Source: Aquificaceae bacterium UBA2488
GTDB taxonomy: Bacteria > Aquificota > Aquificia > Aquificales > Aquificaceae
NCBI GenBank assembly: GCA_002341805.1
Contig: DDOS01000126.1
Span: forward strand, 1-19,522
Length of the DNA stretch: 19,522 nucleotides
Reading direction: 5' to 3'
Positions within the stretch are counted from its first letter, which is position 1. Each line of letters begins with the position of its first letter. Of this stretch, positions 7,017 to 14,036 are shown piece by piece. The position numbers and the translations under genes were made by a program. The notes beneath the pieces were generated by a model. The model had not been told where the DNA came from, searched no databases, and saw only the letters and a list, made by a program, of their open reading frames with translations.

Positions 7017-7253
7017 ATGGTAATAAGCGTTAATATAGATAAATGTACTGGCTGCGATAGATGTAAATTAGCCTGTTCGTATCAGCTTCACAGAGGGTTT
7101 AACCCATTTTTCTCAAATATTGAAATAGAGAAAGAAATTACAGGATATCCTTTAAAAATATATTTTAGAAAATCTTGTAGAAAAGCAGGATGCGAGACCC
7201 CACTTTGTGTTGACTTTTGTTCAGAAAAAGCTATACATGTTGTTAATCAGTAG
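7017..7253 (+). CDS. 8-cysteine 4Fe-4S protein, AOR/DmsB-type ferredoxin
   Basis: A 78-residue iron-sulfur protein. The N-terminal motif has C10, C13, C16 and C20 (CTGCDRCKLAC) with no proline after the last cysteine. A spacer of about 30 residues (HRGFNPFFSNIEIEKE...) follows, then C54, C59, C64 and C68 (CRKAGCETPLCVDFC). The layout resembles a single repeat of the electron-transfer subunits of molybdopterin enzymes (DmsB/HycB-like, including small AOR-partner ferredoxins) rather than a clostridial ferredoxin. Eight cysteines allow two [4Fe-4S] clusters. It is the last gene of the nifB operon, overlaps the convergent YopX-like gene by 11 bases, and no terminator is visible. A partner role with the AOR enzyme is plausible. 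Confidence 0.78.
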   Translation: MVISVNIDKCTGCDRCKLACSYQLHRGFNPFFSNIEIEKEITGYPLKIYFRKSCRKAGCETPLCVDFCSEKAIHVVNQ

Positions 7254-7647
7254 ATATTGCTTCTTCTTCGTTTTTACTTTCAAATAACTCTGGATTTTCA
7301 TATATATTTCCAATTACTTTTATAAAATTAACCTCCTTATCTGGGTCATAACCTATGGTTACTAGTCTAAATTTTGCCTCTTTGCTTGAATATCTAACCG
7401 CCATTATGTTTGATCCCTTTTTGCTTTTAAATAATATAATATCTCCATCGTATATCTCTCCATCAAAATCATCGTTTATCCCAGTATAAATACATATATC
7501 GTATCTATGCTGGACGTCTGACTCGATTTTTGGATTCAAAAGCTCAAATACATTATCTTGTTTAACAAAAAGGTTGCTAAAATCTGAAATACAGTCTATA
7601 AACTTCTTTTGATCTCTATCCCATATTTTTAATTTTAGGCTTTTCAT
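7243..7647 (-). CDS. YopX-like protein at the end of the nifE operon
   Basis: A 134-residue protein. It begins LKLKIWDRDQKKFIDC and ends with the VIGNIYENPELF signature, with GEIYDGDIILFKSKK in the middle. These three blocks match the YopX family, small proteins mostly known from phages and prophages of Gram-positive bacteria and of unknown biochemical function. The tail is acidic (SKNEEEAISTD). An AAGGAG ribosome binding site overlaps the nifZ stop codon and the start lies nine bases past nifZ, so it is almost surely translated from the nif transcript. No other phage genes are nearby, and its low-GC base use resembles its neighbours by eye. It could be a domesticated phage gene or a nif accessory protein; no function can be assigned. 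Confidence 0.75.
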   Translation of the reverse strand: MKSLKLKIWDRDQKKFIDCISDFSNLFVKQDNVFELLNPKIESDVQHRYDICIYTGINDDFDGEIYDGDIILFKSKKGSNIMAVRYSSKEAKFRLVTIGYDPDKEVNFIKVIGNIYENPELFESKNEEEAISTD

Positions 7648-7656
7648 ATGAACTCC

Positions 7657-7950
7657 TTAATGATTATCCTTTATTTTTATCCATCTACCTGTTTCTATAT
7701 CATAATCTTCTATAATTTCAAGCTCCTCTTTTCTAAAACCTATTATCATATTCTTGTCTATAAAATGAACAAATATTGCTGGTTTGAAAAGAAATTCGCT
7801 TACTTCTTTTACATATCCTTCACTTCCTTCATTTATTAAAATCTCACCCATCTTATGTCCTGGAAATGTTCCATCGTTTCTTACAGCTTTCTTAACCCGA
7901 ACCTTCTGGTTTTCTCTAAACATAGTTTCATACACTTTGCTTATACCCAT
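7657..7950 (-). CDS. nifZ: Nitrogenase maturation protein NifZ
   Basis: A 97-residue NifZ-family protein. The diagnostic stretch is VRVKKAVRNDGTFPGHKMGEILINEGSEGYVKEV (residues 17-50), followed by a hydrophobic FVHFIDK strand and IGFRKEELEII. NifZ acts in maturation of the MoFe protein, in particular formation of the second P-cluster (family knowledge). AGGAG stands nine bases before the ATG. A hairpin with a T-run lies in the 55-base gap upstream, so its expression may be set below that of the genes before it. Confidence 0.88.
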   Translation of the reverse strand: MGISKVYETMFRENQKVRVKKAVRNDGTFPGHKMGEILINEGSEGYVKEVSEFLFKPAIFVHFIDKNMIIGFRKEELEIIEDYDIETGRWIKIKDNH

Positions 7951-7977
7951 TATACATTCTCCTTAAACATGTAAAAC

Positions 7978-7993
7978 CCCGCTAAAAAGCGGG
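7978..7993 (-). terminator. Terminator-like hairpin between the Rop-like gene and nifZ
   Basis: CCCGCT and AGCGGG form a perfect six-pair stem with a four-base loop. In the transcript direction the stem is followed by GTTTTAC, a short U-rich run. nifZ continues downstream with its own ribosome binding site, so this looks like a leaky terminator or an RNA-processing/stability element inside the operon, not an operon end. Confidence 0.6.
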
Positions 7994-8005
7994 AATTGAT
8001 GCAGC

Positions 8006-8314
8006 TTATTTAGATTTTTTTAACTCGTCTAACTTGGCTTTCCACTCAAAATAATCTCTATGAGCGATGTAAGCTTGTTCAGCAATCTCTGGAATCTCTC
8101 TCCAACCATCCGGAAGTTTCTCTTCTGCCAAATCATGAAGCTTAGTGGCCATTTCCATAGCCTTCATTCTAAGAGACTTCACCCTCTCTTTTAGCTCATC
8201 AGCACTCATCTCAGTAAAGTCCTTAGAATGACAATTTCCTACTTTTGCACCCTTATCTTCACATGTCCCTTTACACGTTTTTTCAAGCATTATTACTTGC
8301 GATTCTGTACACAT
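8006..8314 (-). CDS. CCE_0567/Rop-like nif accessory protein with a cysteine-rich N-terminal extension
   Basis: A 102-residue protein. Residues 36-102 (MSADELKERVKSLRMKAMEM..HDLAEEKLPDGWREIPEIAEQAY...) match the small helical-hairpin Rop-like family represented by CCE_0567, a nif-cluster protein of about 70-80 residues usually found near nifX and DUF269 genes. The first 35 residues are an extension with C2, C14, C18 and C28 followed by H29, a spacing that could bind a metal or a cluster. The long form is the real one, because GGAGG at 8322-8326 (overlapping the nifI2 stop) is well spaced from ATG 8314, while no such site precedes M36. The biochemical role of this family is not established; a helper in cofactor or P-cluster assembly is the usual assumption. 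Confidence 0.82.
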   Translation of the reverse strand: MCTESQVIMLEKTCKGTCEDKGAKVGNCHSKDFTEMSADELKERVKSLRMKAMEMATKLHDLAEEKLPDGWREIPEIAEQAYIAHRDYFEWKAKLDELKKSK

Positions 8315-8325
8315 AATAAAACCTC

Positions 8326-8754
8326 CTACGCTTTCATTGTTTCGCCTGTCCTTATTGTAATTGCTTCGTCCACGGGCATTACAAATATTTTTCCATCTCC
8401 AGGATTTCCTGTTTTATTTATAGATATTATGCCGTCTATCACTTCCTTCTTCATCTCCTTGGGTATAACCATTACAAGCAATTTCTTAGGAATATACGTG
8501 ATTGGCCTTGTCAATTTGCTACCTGCTTTTAAATTACCTTCAGCCAAATATCTAACATCTGTAGGGACTAATCTTGGAGCCGATGTGGCATATGTATATA
8601 GCTCTTTGCCTTCTGTTTCTGTTATTGCAAAACCTGCTTGTCTTCCTCTACCCCAAACAGAGTGAATACTCATAGCACCAAGCCCAATACTATCAAGGAA
8701 TCTTTTTGTGGGATTGACTTTATCTCTTCTTATTATTGCCCATATTTCAATCAT
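8326..8754 (-). CDS. nifI2: Nitrogenase-regulating PII protein NifI2
   Basis: A 142-residue PII-family protein. It has the GRGRQAG block before the T-loop (near 35-41), an enlarged T-loop insertion (about residues 42-83, including TYATSAPRLVPTDVRYLAEG), and the GDGKIFVMPVDEAITIRTGE C-terminal block. It is longer than GlnB/GlnK (112) and slightly longer than typical NifI2. In methanogens NifI1 and NifI2 form a complex that binds and inhibits NifDK, relieved by 2-oxoglutarate and ATP. The start overlaps the nifI1 stop (ATGA at 8751-8754), implying coupled translation and a fixed ratio of the two partners. The GlnK/GlnB uridylylation motif is not evident. Confidence 0.88.
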   Translation of the reverse strand: MIEIWAIIRRDKVNPTKRFLDSIGLGAMSIHSVWGRGRQAGFAITETEGKELYTYATSAPRLVPTDVRYLAEGNLKAGSKLTRPITYIPKKLLVMVIPKEMKKEVIDGIISINKTGNPGDGKIFVMPVDEAITIRTGETMKA

Positions 8755-9068
8755 AATACTGCCTCTCCTGTTCTTACAGTATAAGCTTCATCTACTTGTG
8801 AGATAAATATCTTCCCATCTCCAGGCATACCTGTCTGCGCTTTTTCTATGATGATATCTCTAACCTTGCTAATATCTTCATCGTTTACCACTATCGCAAG
8901 AAGGACCTTTGGCAATTCATCGTAATGCACGTTTCCCACATCAAGACCTCTTTGCTTACCCCTTCCAAAAACATGAAACTTTGTTACCGCCGGAAAACCA
9001 GCGGCCTCCAACGTAAGCACTATATCCTCTTCTTTCTCTGGCCTAACAAAAGCCCTTACCAATTTCAT
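8751..9068 (-). CDS. nifI1: Nitrogenase-regulating PII protein NifI1
   Basis: A 105-residue PII-family protein, the usual length of NifI1. Visible are MKLVRAFVRPEKEEDIV at the N-terminus, GRGKQRGLDVG before a short T-loop, and TGMPGDGKIFISQVDEAYTVRTGEAVL at the C-terminus. The GDGKIF and TVRTGE blocks form the nucleotide and 2-oxoglutarate sites in PII proteins. NifI1 acts with NifI2 to switch off nitrogenase after nitrogen addition. In archaea and most bacteria I know of, the pair lies between nifH and nifD; here it is downstream of nifEN-nifX in another operon. A ribosome binding site (AAGGAGG) lies in the 14-base gap after the DUF269 gene. Confidence 0.9.
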   Translation of the reverse strand: MKLVRAFVRPEKEEDIVLTLEAAGFPAVTKFHVFGRGKQRGLDVGNVHYDELPKVLLAIVVNDEDISKVRDIIIEKAQTGMPGDGKIFISQVDEAYTVRTGEAVL

Positions 9069-9082
9069 AACATTTTACCTCC

Positions 9083-9547
9083 TTAAGATAAAAATTCCTT
9101 AAATTTTTCTACGTTTTTTATTGCTTTTTCTACCGACCTTTTCCCCTCTTCATCCATTTTTTCAAAGCTTCCAAACCCAAATTTTTGCACATCTCTTAGA
9201 GTTTTTTCTAAGATGATTATATTTCCAGAATAAATTAATGCCCTTCCAAATCCTTCATGAGATATGTCTATAGCCGTAGTTGTAAATATATTTGTCTTTT
9301 GCTCAATCACATAAGCTATAGCTTCATAAAAAACTCTAATAAGACCCAGTGTTTTGCTATCCACATCATCATGAGCATCTATTTTTTTCTTTTCTTCTTT
9401 TGTTTTTATAAATGGTTTCAAAAGATACAAATCACTAAATTTAGCCCATGCCCCATAAGAATCATAAGCCCTTATCTTAGTAACTAAGGATTTTAAAAAC
9501 TCAGAATTATTAACAATATCCTCTTTATCTAATATCTCTGTGCTCAT
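9083..9547 (-). CDS. NifX-associated protein (DUF269 family)
   Basis: A 154-residue protein of the DUF269 NifX-associated family, recognised from FLKSLVTKIRAYDSYGAWAKFSDLYLLKPFI near 18-48 and from its place directly behind nifX. The rest is helical and charged (AIDISHEGFGRALIYSGNIIILEKTLRDVQKFGFGSFEKM). A role in FeMo-co trafficking or assembly is assumed from consistent association with nifX; no reaction is known. The start abuts the nifX stop with no gap and a GGAGGAG ribosome binding site lies within the nifX tail, so the two are translationally linked. Confidence 0.88.
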   Translation of the reverse strand: MSTEILDKEDIVNNSEFLKSLVTKIRAYDSYGAWAKFSDLYLLKPFIKTKEEKKKIDAHDDVDSKTLGLIRVFYEAIAYVIEQKTNIFTTTAIDISHEGFGRALIYSGNIIILEKTLRDVQKFGFGSFEKMDEEGKRSVEKAIKNVEKFKEFLS

Positions 9548-9940
9548 TTATACTCCTCCTTCTACATCCTCTGTGGCCTTTGATTGAATAAGAGCTTTTC
9601 TCAGCCAAGGGGGTGGATTTGTTTTTAGCTTTTCCACCATATCATCGAGTATGCTTTTTATACTGGTTTTCTCTTGAACTTTCACAGGATGTATTTTTGC
9701 TTTTACAACCTTGGCTGCAGCCGTACCACCTATAGCAATGATATATATTATCGTACAGTCTTTTATTGCATCGATTTTACTATTTATCTTGTCATACTCA
9801 TCATCAGGTATTTCTGTGAAATTCCTTAAATCGGCAAATTCATAACCGTTCTCATCCACTTCATAAACCGCAATTGTTTTTGCATGACCAAAATGATCAT
9901 CTACATTGATTAGATCCTTCGTAGCAAATCCTACCTTCAT
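9548..9940 (-). CDS. nifX: FeMo-cofactor carrier protein NifX
   Basis: A 130-residue member of the dinitrogenase iron-molybdenum cofactor-binding family. It begins MKVGFATKDLINVDDHFGHAKTIAVYEV, the pattern also found in the C-terminal domain of NifB in this window, and keeps the IIAIGGTAAAKVVKAKIHPVKV core. A C-terminal extension (PPPWLRKAL) is typical of NifX. It binds and shuttles NifB-co and later FeMo-co precursors between NifB and NifEN. It follows nifN after ten bases, with a GGAGG ribosome binding site in the gap. Confidence 0.93.
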   Translation of the reverse strand: MKVGFATKDLINVDDHFGHAKTIAVYEVDENGYEFADLRNFTEIPDDEYDKINSKIDAIKDCTIIYIIAIGGTAAAKVVKAKIHPVKVQEKTSIKSILDDMVEKLKTNPPPWLRKALIQSKATEDVEGGV

Positions 9941-9950
9941 AAACTACCTC

Positions 9951-11261
9951 CTATAAAAATTGATGGCTTTGAGGAGAAGGTTCATAAGAATCCTCCTCAT
10001 CATGTTCAAAAAATATACTTGCAACTTGCGAAAGTATATTTATAGCACCTTTGTAAGACACATAAGTTTTCAAAAAGTGTCCAAATTCTTCAAATACTGG
10101 AATACCTATTCTTATAAGATGACAATGATTTTCTTTTGCCATATGATACGCATGCGAGTTTGAAAATATTATAAGGCTTTTAGAGATATTGTTTTTTAAA
10201 TCCTCCAAATCACCTACTATAATTTGTTCTGCTCCTATATTTTGAAGTATATCCGATTTTGATGGGGATACAACAGTTTCTATATTTATTCCAAGATTAT
10301 CCTTTATAAAAGCATATATATTGAATATATGCGATGGCTCTAAGGCTATAGATATTGATTTATTTATGTAATAAAAATGTGTATCAAGCATAAGATCAAC
10401 AAGTTGTTTTCTTTGTTTTATATATTTTTTTGGTATGCTTTTACCAGTATTTAGGGATAATGTTTGAAAAAATCTATCCACATCTTCTATTTTCATGAGA
10501 CTATCAAAAGCATAAAACGGTATACCGAATTTTTCATATAGGATTTTAACAGCTGCTCTTGCACCAAAACCAACAGCTATACTAAACTCAGAAGCTCCCA
10601 TATTTTTGATATCTTCTAAAGTGGTGCCACCTTCTGGTATTGTGATAAAATGATCAATTACACCTGACATGGTTTCCGATAAATCTGGTAAAATAATAGG
10701 TTTTAAACCAAAAGATTCTATAATCTCTCTAATTTCATCAATATCCCCTGCTGTTAAGAAAGGACTTAGGATTACATTTACTTGTCCTTTTATTTTATCT
10801 TTTTTTTCTGGTATATTTTCTATTATCTCATTTATAGTGGCTATAAAACCATCTTCCAAGGAACCCTTGAAATCAGGCGTTGATACAAACAATATTGGAA
10901 TATTATCATAATCTTTATACTTAACTCTAAATCTTTTCAATCCACCTTTTACATCATCTCCCCTTGTTTCGCTCACTCCCGTAGATAGGATAACAACCAT
11001 TTCTGGGTTTCTACTGGAAATTACGTTTTTAATAGCTTCATGAAGGTTGATGTCATCCCCAACTATTGTGGCTATTTCTGATAAAGCTGTGGTTTGGATG
11101 GGCACTATCTCCCTAAAATGTCTTGTCAGCATTGCCACAGAAAATGATGTACATCCTTGAGAGCCATGATGGATCGGTATCGTTTTATTTATGCCAAGAC
11201 AAGCGAGAGCACCACCTAAGGGTTGACTCATTTTTAATGGATAAACCGAAGCATTCTTCAT
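9951..11261 (-). CDS. nifN: FeMo-cofactor scaffold subunit NifN
   Basis: A 436-residue homologue of NifK that forms the NifE2N2 scaffold on which the FeMo-co precursor gains molybdenum and homocitrate. The N-terminus shows PLKMSQPLGGALACLGI and the HHGSQGCTSF block (C21, C37), the counterparts of two NifK P-cluster cysteines. The third NifK-type cysteine is replaced (ILSTGVSETRGDD), as in NifN proteins, which argues for NifN and not for a second NifK. Its ATG overlaps the nifE stop (ATGA), implying coupled, equal translation of the two subunits. Confidence 0.94.
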   Translation of the reverse strand: MKNASVYPLKMSQPLGGALACLGINKTIPIHHGSQGCTSFSVAMLTRHFREIVPIQTTALSEIATIVGDDINLHEAIKNVISSRNPEMVVILSTGVSETRGDDVKGGLKRFRVKYKDYDNIPILFVSTPDFKGSLEDGFIATINEIIENIPEKKDKIKGQVNVILSPFLTAGDIDEIREIIESFGLKPIILPDLSETMSGVIDHFITIPEGGTTLEDIKNMGASEFSIAVGFGARAAVKILYEKFGIPFYAFDSLMKIEDVDRFFQTLSLNTGKSIPKKYIKQRKQLVDLMLDTHFYYINKSISIALEPSHIFNIYAFIKDNLGINIETVVSPSKSDILQNIGAEQIIVGDLEDLKNNISKSLIIFSNSHAYHMAKENHCHLIRIGIPVFEEFGHFLKTYVSYKGAINILSQVASIFFEHDEEDSYEPSPQSHQFL

Positions 11262-12631
11262 AATGCACTCTCCATGAATAAACTATTTTCTGCATATTTC
11301 CACACAGGGCTATAGATAGTATTAACCATATGTTTAGCGATCTCCACAAGCCCATCATATCCTGCAAAAGGATAAACCCTCTCTTGATTCACGTCTAAGA
11401 ATGGATATCTACCCTTTATAGCAGTATACATATTTCTACCCCCAGCAAGCAATATATCTCCTTTGTTCTCTTCCATTATTCTTATGATATCCTTTGCTCC
11501 ACCCTGCTCTATCAAAGCTTTTTGATTTTTTTCAAAAGCATGTCTCAACTTTTCAATATCCTTTTCAGTGGATTTTCTTATGCTTGTGCCTATTACTTCC
11601 ATCTCAAGCTCTTCAAGCATAAAAACCATAGACCAACTTTTTACACCGCCAGTGTAAAGGAGCACTTTTTTGCCTCGTAAGAGCGATATATGAGGTTTTA
11701 ACCTCTCTTTAGTCTCCTCCTCTTTCTTTCTTGTATATTCTTTCGCTCTTTTTATAAGATCTTCGTCCCCTAATGCCTCCGCTATAGATAAAATGGTTTT
11801 TGTGGTTTCTCTCATACCGTAAAAAGAACCCTCAATAAAGGGTATATCATACTTCTGTTTCATTCCTTCTGCCAACGAGACAAGGGCTTTACTACATATA
11901 ACCACATTTAACTTTGATCTATGAGCATATGTTAACTCTTTATAAGTAGAATCTCCAGAGATGCTTGATAAAATCCTTATACCCAAATCTCTAAAAATAG
12001 GCATAACTTGCCAAAGTTCTCCTGCTATATTGTATTCTCCTATAAGATTTATATCATAGGGTGTTGTGAATATAGGTTCTCCCGTGCCTATCACATGCTC
12101 TAACAACGCCCTTCCTGCTAATTTGTTACCAAGGTTTTTACTACCTACAAACCCTGGAGAATGTACTGGTATTACAGGAATTCCTAATTCTACAGATGCC
12201 TTTTTGCAAGCAGAATCTAAATCATCTCCTATCATAGCAGTCACACAGGTAGAATATACAAATATTGCTGGAGGATTATACTTTTGCTTTATCTCTTTGC
12301 AGGCATTTATAACTTTTTTCTCACCACCAAAGATTACATCGTTTTCTCCAACATCTGTGGTAAAGCCTATTCTATAAAATTGACTAACGGCAGAACGTGT
12401 TCCCCTATTGTCCCAACTATTTCCTGAACAGGATATAGGACCATGCACAAGATGAGCAGCATCCGCTACTGGTAATAAGACAGTCTGAGCTCCATCAAAA
12501 GCACAACCTCCAGCAGCAAGACCTGGTTTAGCTTTCTTGGTACACCCCTTTTTTCTTTCCGCTTCCGATTTCTCTTTATTTATATTACAATTTGATTCAT
12601 TAAAAAGTTGCTCTAAATCTAAGTTTGCCAT
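11258..12631 (-). CDS. nifE: FeMo-cofactor scaffold subunit NifE
   Basis: A 457-residue homologue of NifD and partner of NifN. Cysteines C43 (GGCAFDGA), C68 (GPISCSGNSW) and C129 (YSTCVTAMIGDD) match the cluster ligands of the NifD/NifE family. NVVICSKAL supplies the counterpart of the FeMo-co cysteine of NifD. The GCAFDGAQ block is characteristic of NifE. An extra N-terminal stretch carries C15 and C30. It is the first gene of the nine-gene minus-strand operon ending at the YopX-like gene, driven by the near-consensus sigma54 promoter at 12661-12676, with GGAGG at 12637-12641. Confidence 0.96.
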   Translation of the reverse strand: MANLDLEQLFNESNCNINKEKSEAERKKGCTKKAKPGLAAGGCAFDGAQTVLLPVADAAHLVHGPISCSGNSWDNRGTRSAVSQFYRIGFTTDVGENDVIFGGEKKVINACKEIKQKYNPPAIFVYSTCVTAMIGDDLDSACKKASVELGIPVIPVHSPGFVGSKNLGNKLAGRALLEHVIGTGEPIFTTPYDINLIGEYNIAGELWQVMPIFRDLGIRILSSISGDSTYKELTYAHRSKLNVVICSKALVSLAEGMKQKYDIPFIEGSFYGMRETTKTILSIAEALGDEDLIKRAKEYTRKKEEETKERLKPHISLLRGKKVLLYTGGVKSWSMVFMLEELEMEVIGTSIRKSTEKDIEKLRHAFEKNQKALIEQGGAKDIIRIMEENKGDILLAGGRNMYTAIKGRYPFLDVNQERVYPFAGYDGLVEIAKHMVNTIYSPVWKYAENSLFMESAL

Positions 12632-12660
12632 AGCTTCCTCCTTAAATCTAAATTATATTT

Positions 12661-12676
12661 AGCAAATATTGTGCCA
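12661..12676 (-). promoter_or_regulatory. Sigma54 -24/-12 promoter of the nifE operon
   Basis: On the minus strand the element reads TGGCACAATATTTGCT, nearly identical to the sigma54 consensus (TGGCAC, five bases, TTGCT). The predicted start is near 12650, about 19 bases before the nifE ATG. It is the best sigma54 match in the window and anchors reading of the weaker ones. Confidence 0.9.
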
Positions 12677-12747
12677 ATAGTATTAATGCCTAATGTTAAG
12701 GCGTTAAGGAACATTTTCAAATGCGTATCAGTTTTATCACATAATTT

Positions 12748-12763
12748 TGTAATGTTTATTACA
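12748..12763. promoter_or_regulatory. NifA-type upstream activator site (TGT-N10-ACA) for nifE
   Basis: TGTAATGTTTATTACA is TGT-N10-ACA and also a perfect six-base inverted repeat (TGTAAT / ATTACA) around GTTT. Its centre is about 105 bases upstream of the predicted nifE start, a normal distance for NifA sites. The remaining 288-base gap (12632-12919) contains the promoter below it, a weak dyad at 12803-12837, and otherwise AT-rich sequence without a credible ORF. Confidence 0.72.
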
Positions 12764-12802
12764 AGATTTTTAATAAAAGCTAAAAAAATATTATACTGGG
12801 TC

Positions 12803-12837
12803 TTATTGGTTGATTTTTCATATTAATAACCCAATAA
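12803..12837. repeat. Weak inverted repeat downstream of the DegT-family gene
   Basis: TTATTGG (12803-12809) pairs with CCAATAA (12831-12837) across a 21-base AT-rich loop; TGGGT/ACCCA (12797-12801, 12829-12833) is an alternative pairing. It lies after the last gene of the nifH operon and upstream of the nifE enhancer site. It could be a weak transcript end or a second regulator site. The stem is too weak and the loop too long for a confident terminator. Confidence 0.25.
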
Positions 12838-12919
12838 AATTAAATCTTATTTATGTGCATCATAAGTTTACATAGATTTATAATCTTTTCTGCAATAAGT
12901 TATATGTTATATTTGTTTA

Positions 12920-14032
12920 TCATAAATCCCTTGAACCAGCACCTATGGTAACTATCGAATCTTTTACTTTTTCACCTATAAATTTAATATCATCTTCCGT
13001 TAATTGGGTATTTAGGGGAAGCAATATTCCTCTTTGCCCTATCTCCTCTGCTATATGAAAATCTCCTCTTTTATATCCATATTTACTAGCTATGTCTGGT
13101 CTTAGATGTGATGGAATTGCATAGTGACTTGCTTCTATGCCTTCAAATTGTAATGACTCTATCATCTGTTGTGTTTCGGCAAATCCATACCTTTTTGCAA
13201 GATGTACAACATAGAAATTATAATAAATCTCACAATTATCTTTTCCTAAAATAGCACCTTTTACTCCCTCCATATACCCTATCAGAGAATCATATTTTTT
13301 TACAATATTTTTTCTTATTTCAAGATTTTCTCTTATCTTATTTAGTTGTGTTATACCTAGGGCGGCGTTTAGATTTGACATTCTAACATCATAAATTCTT
13401 AACTTTTCTGTTAATGATAAAATATTATTATAGATAGTATCATCGTCTGTAGCTAAGGCACCACCTTTACCTGTAGTCAATACTTTATTAAAATCAAAAT
13501 CGAATATTGATACATCTCCAAAACTTCCTATAGGATTTTTATAATATAAACTACCTATCCCTTCGGTACAATCTTCGATGATTTTAATATTATATTTGTA
13601 CCTTAAGTCCTGATAAAATTTCCATTCTGCTGGAAATCCGAGAGGATTTGTCACGATAACAAATTTTGTATTTTTTGTAATACTTCGTTCAATTTTATTT
13701 ATATCCATACTGAATGTCCATCTTTCGACGTCTACAAAGATCGGTCTAATACCTACTTCTATGATCTGGGTTATAAAAGAAGTGTTAAGATGTAGAGGTG
13801 AAACTATCGCTTCATCACCATTTTTAGCTCCCAAAGCTCTTAAAGTGAGTAAAAGAGTATTGCTCCATGTATCTGTAGCATAAACATATTTTCTTTTTAT
13901 AAAAGCTGAAAACTTTTCTTCGAATTCCCTCACTCTTAAATCTGATTTCCAATAAATACTATTTAAGGTCTCCACGAGACCTACGAAATCGTCTTTACCA
14001 AAATAAGGCTCAAATAGTGATATCCTATCCAT
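12920..14032 (-). CDS. DegT/DnrJ/EryC1-family PLP aminotransferase in the nifH operon
   Basis: A 370-residue member of the DegT/DnrJ/EryC1 (sugar aminotransferase-like, AHBA synthase-like) family of PLP enzymes. The PLP lysine K183 is present in FDFNKVLTTGKGG, and D154 in IIEDCTEGIG matches the aspartate that holds the PLP nitrogen. Length and both motifs suggest an active enzyme. Members usually transfer an amino group from glutamate to a keto-sugar, but no sugar-nucleotide gene is nearby. It begins four bases after nifT and is the last gene of the nifHDKT transcript, so it is expected to be expressed only under nitrogen fixation. It is not one of the standard nif genes and its substrate is unknown. 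Confidence 0.85.
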   Translation of the reverse strand: MDRISLFEPYFGKDDFVGLVETLNSIYWKSDLRVREFEEKFSAFIKRKYVYATDTWSNTLLLTLRALGAKNGDEAIVSPLHLNTSFITQIIEVGIRPIFVDVERWTFSMDINKIERSITKNTKFVIVTNPLGFPAEWKFYQDLRYKYNIKIIEDCTEGIGSLYYKNPIGSFGDVSIFDFDFNKVLTTGKGGALATDDDTIYNNILSLTEKLRIYDVRMSNLNAALGITQLNKIRENLEIRKNIVKKYDSLIGYMEGVKGAILGKDNCEIYYNFYVVHLAKRYGFAETQQMIESLQFEGIEASHYAIPSHLRPDIASKYGYKRGDFHIAEEIGQRGILLPLNTQLTEDDIKFIGEKVKDSIVTIGAGSRDL

Positions 14033-14036
14033 AATT

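Noticed and set aside
8228..8665. Plus-strand open frame across nifI2 and the Rop-like gene
   Set aside because: Antisense shadow of two well-supported minus-strand genes with their own ribosome binding sites.
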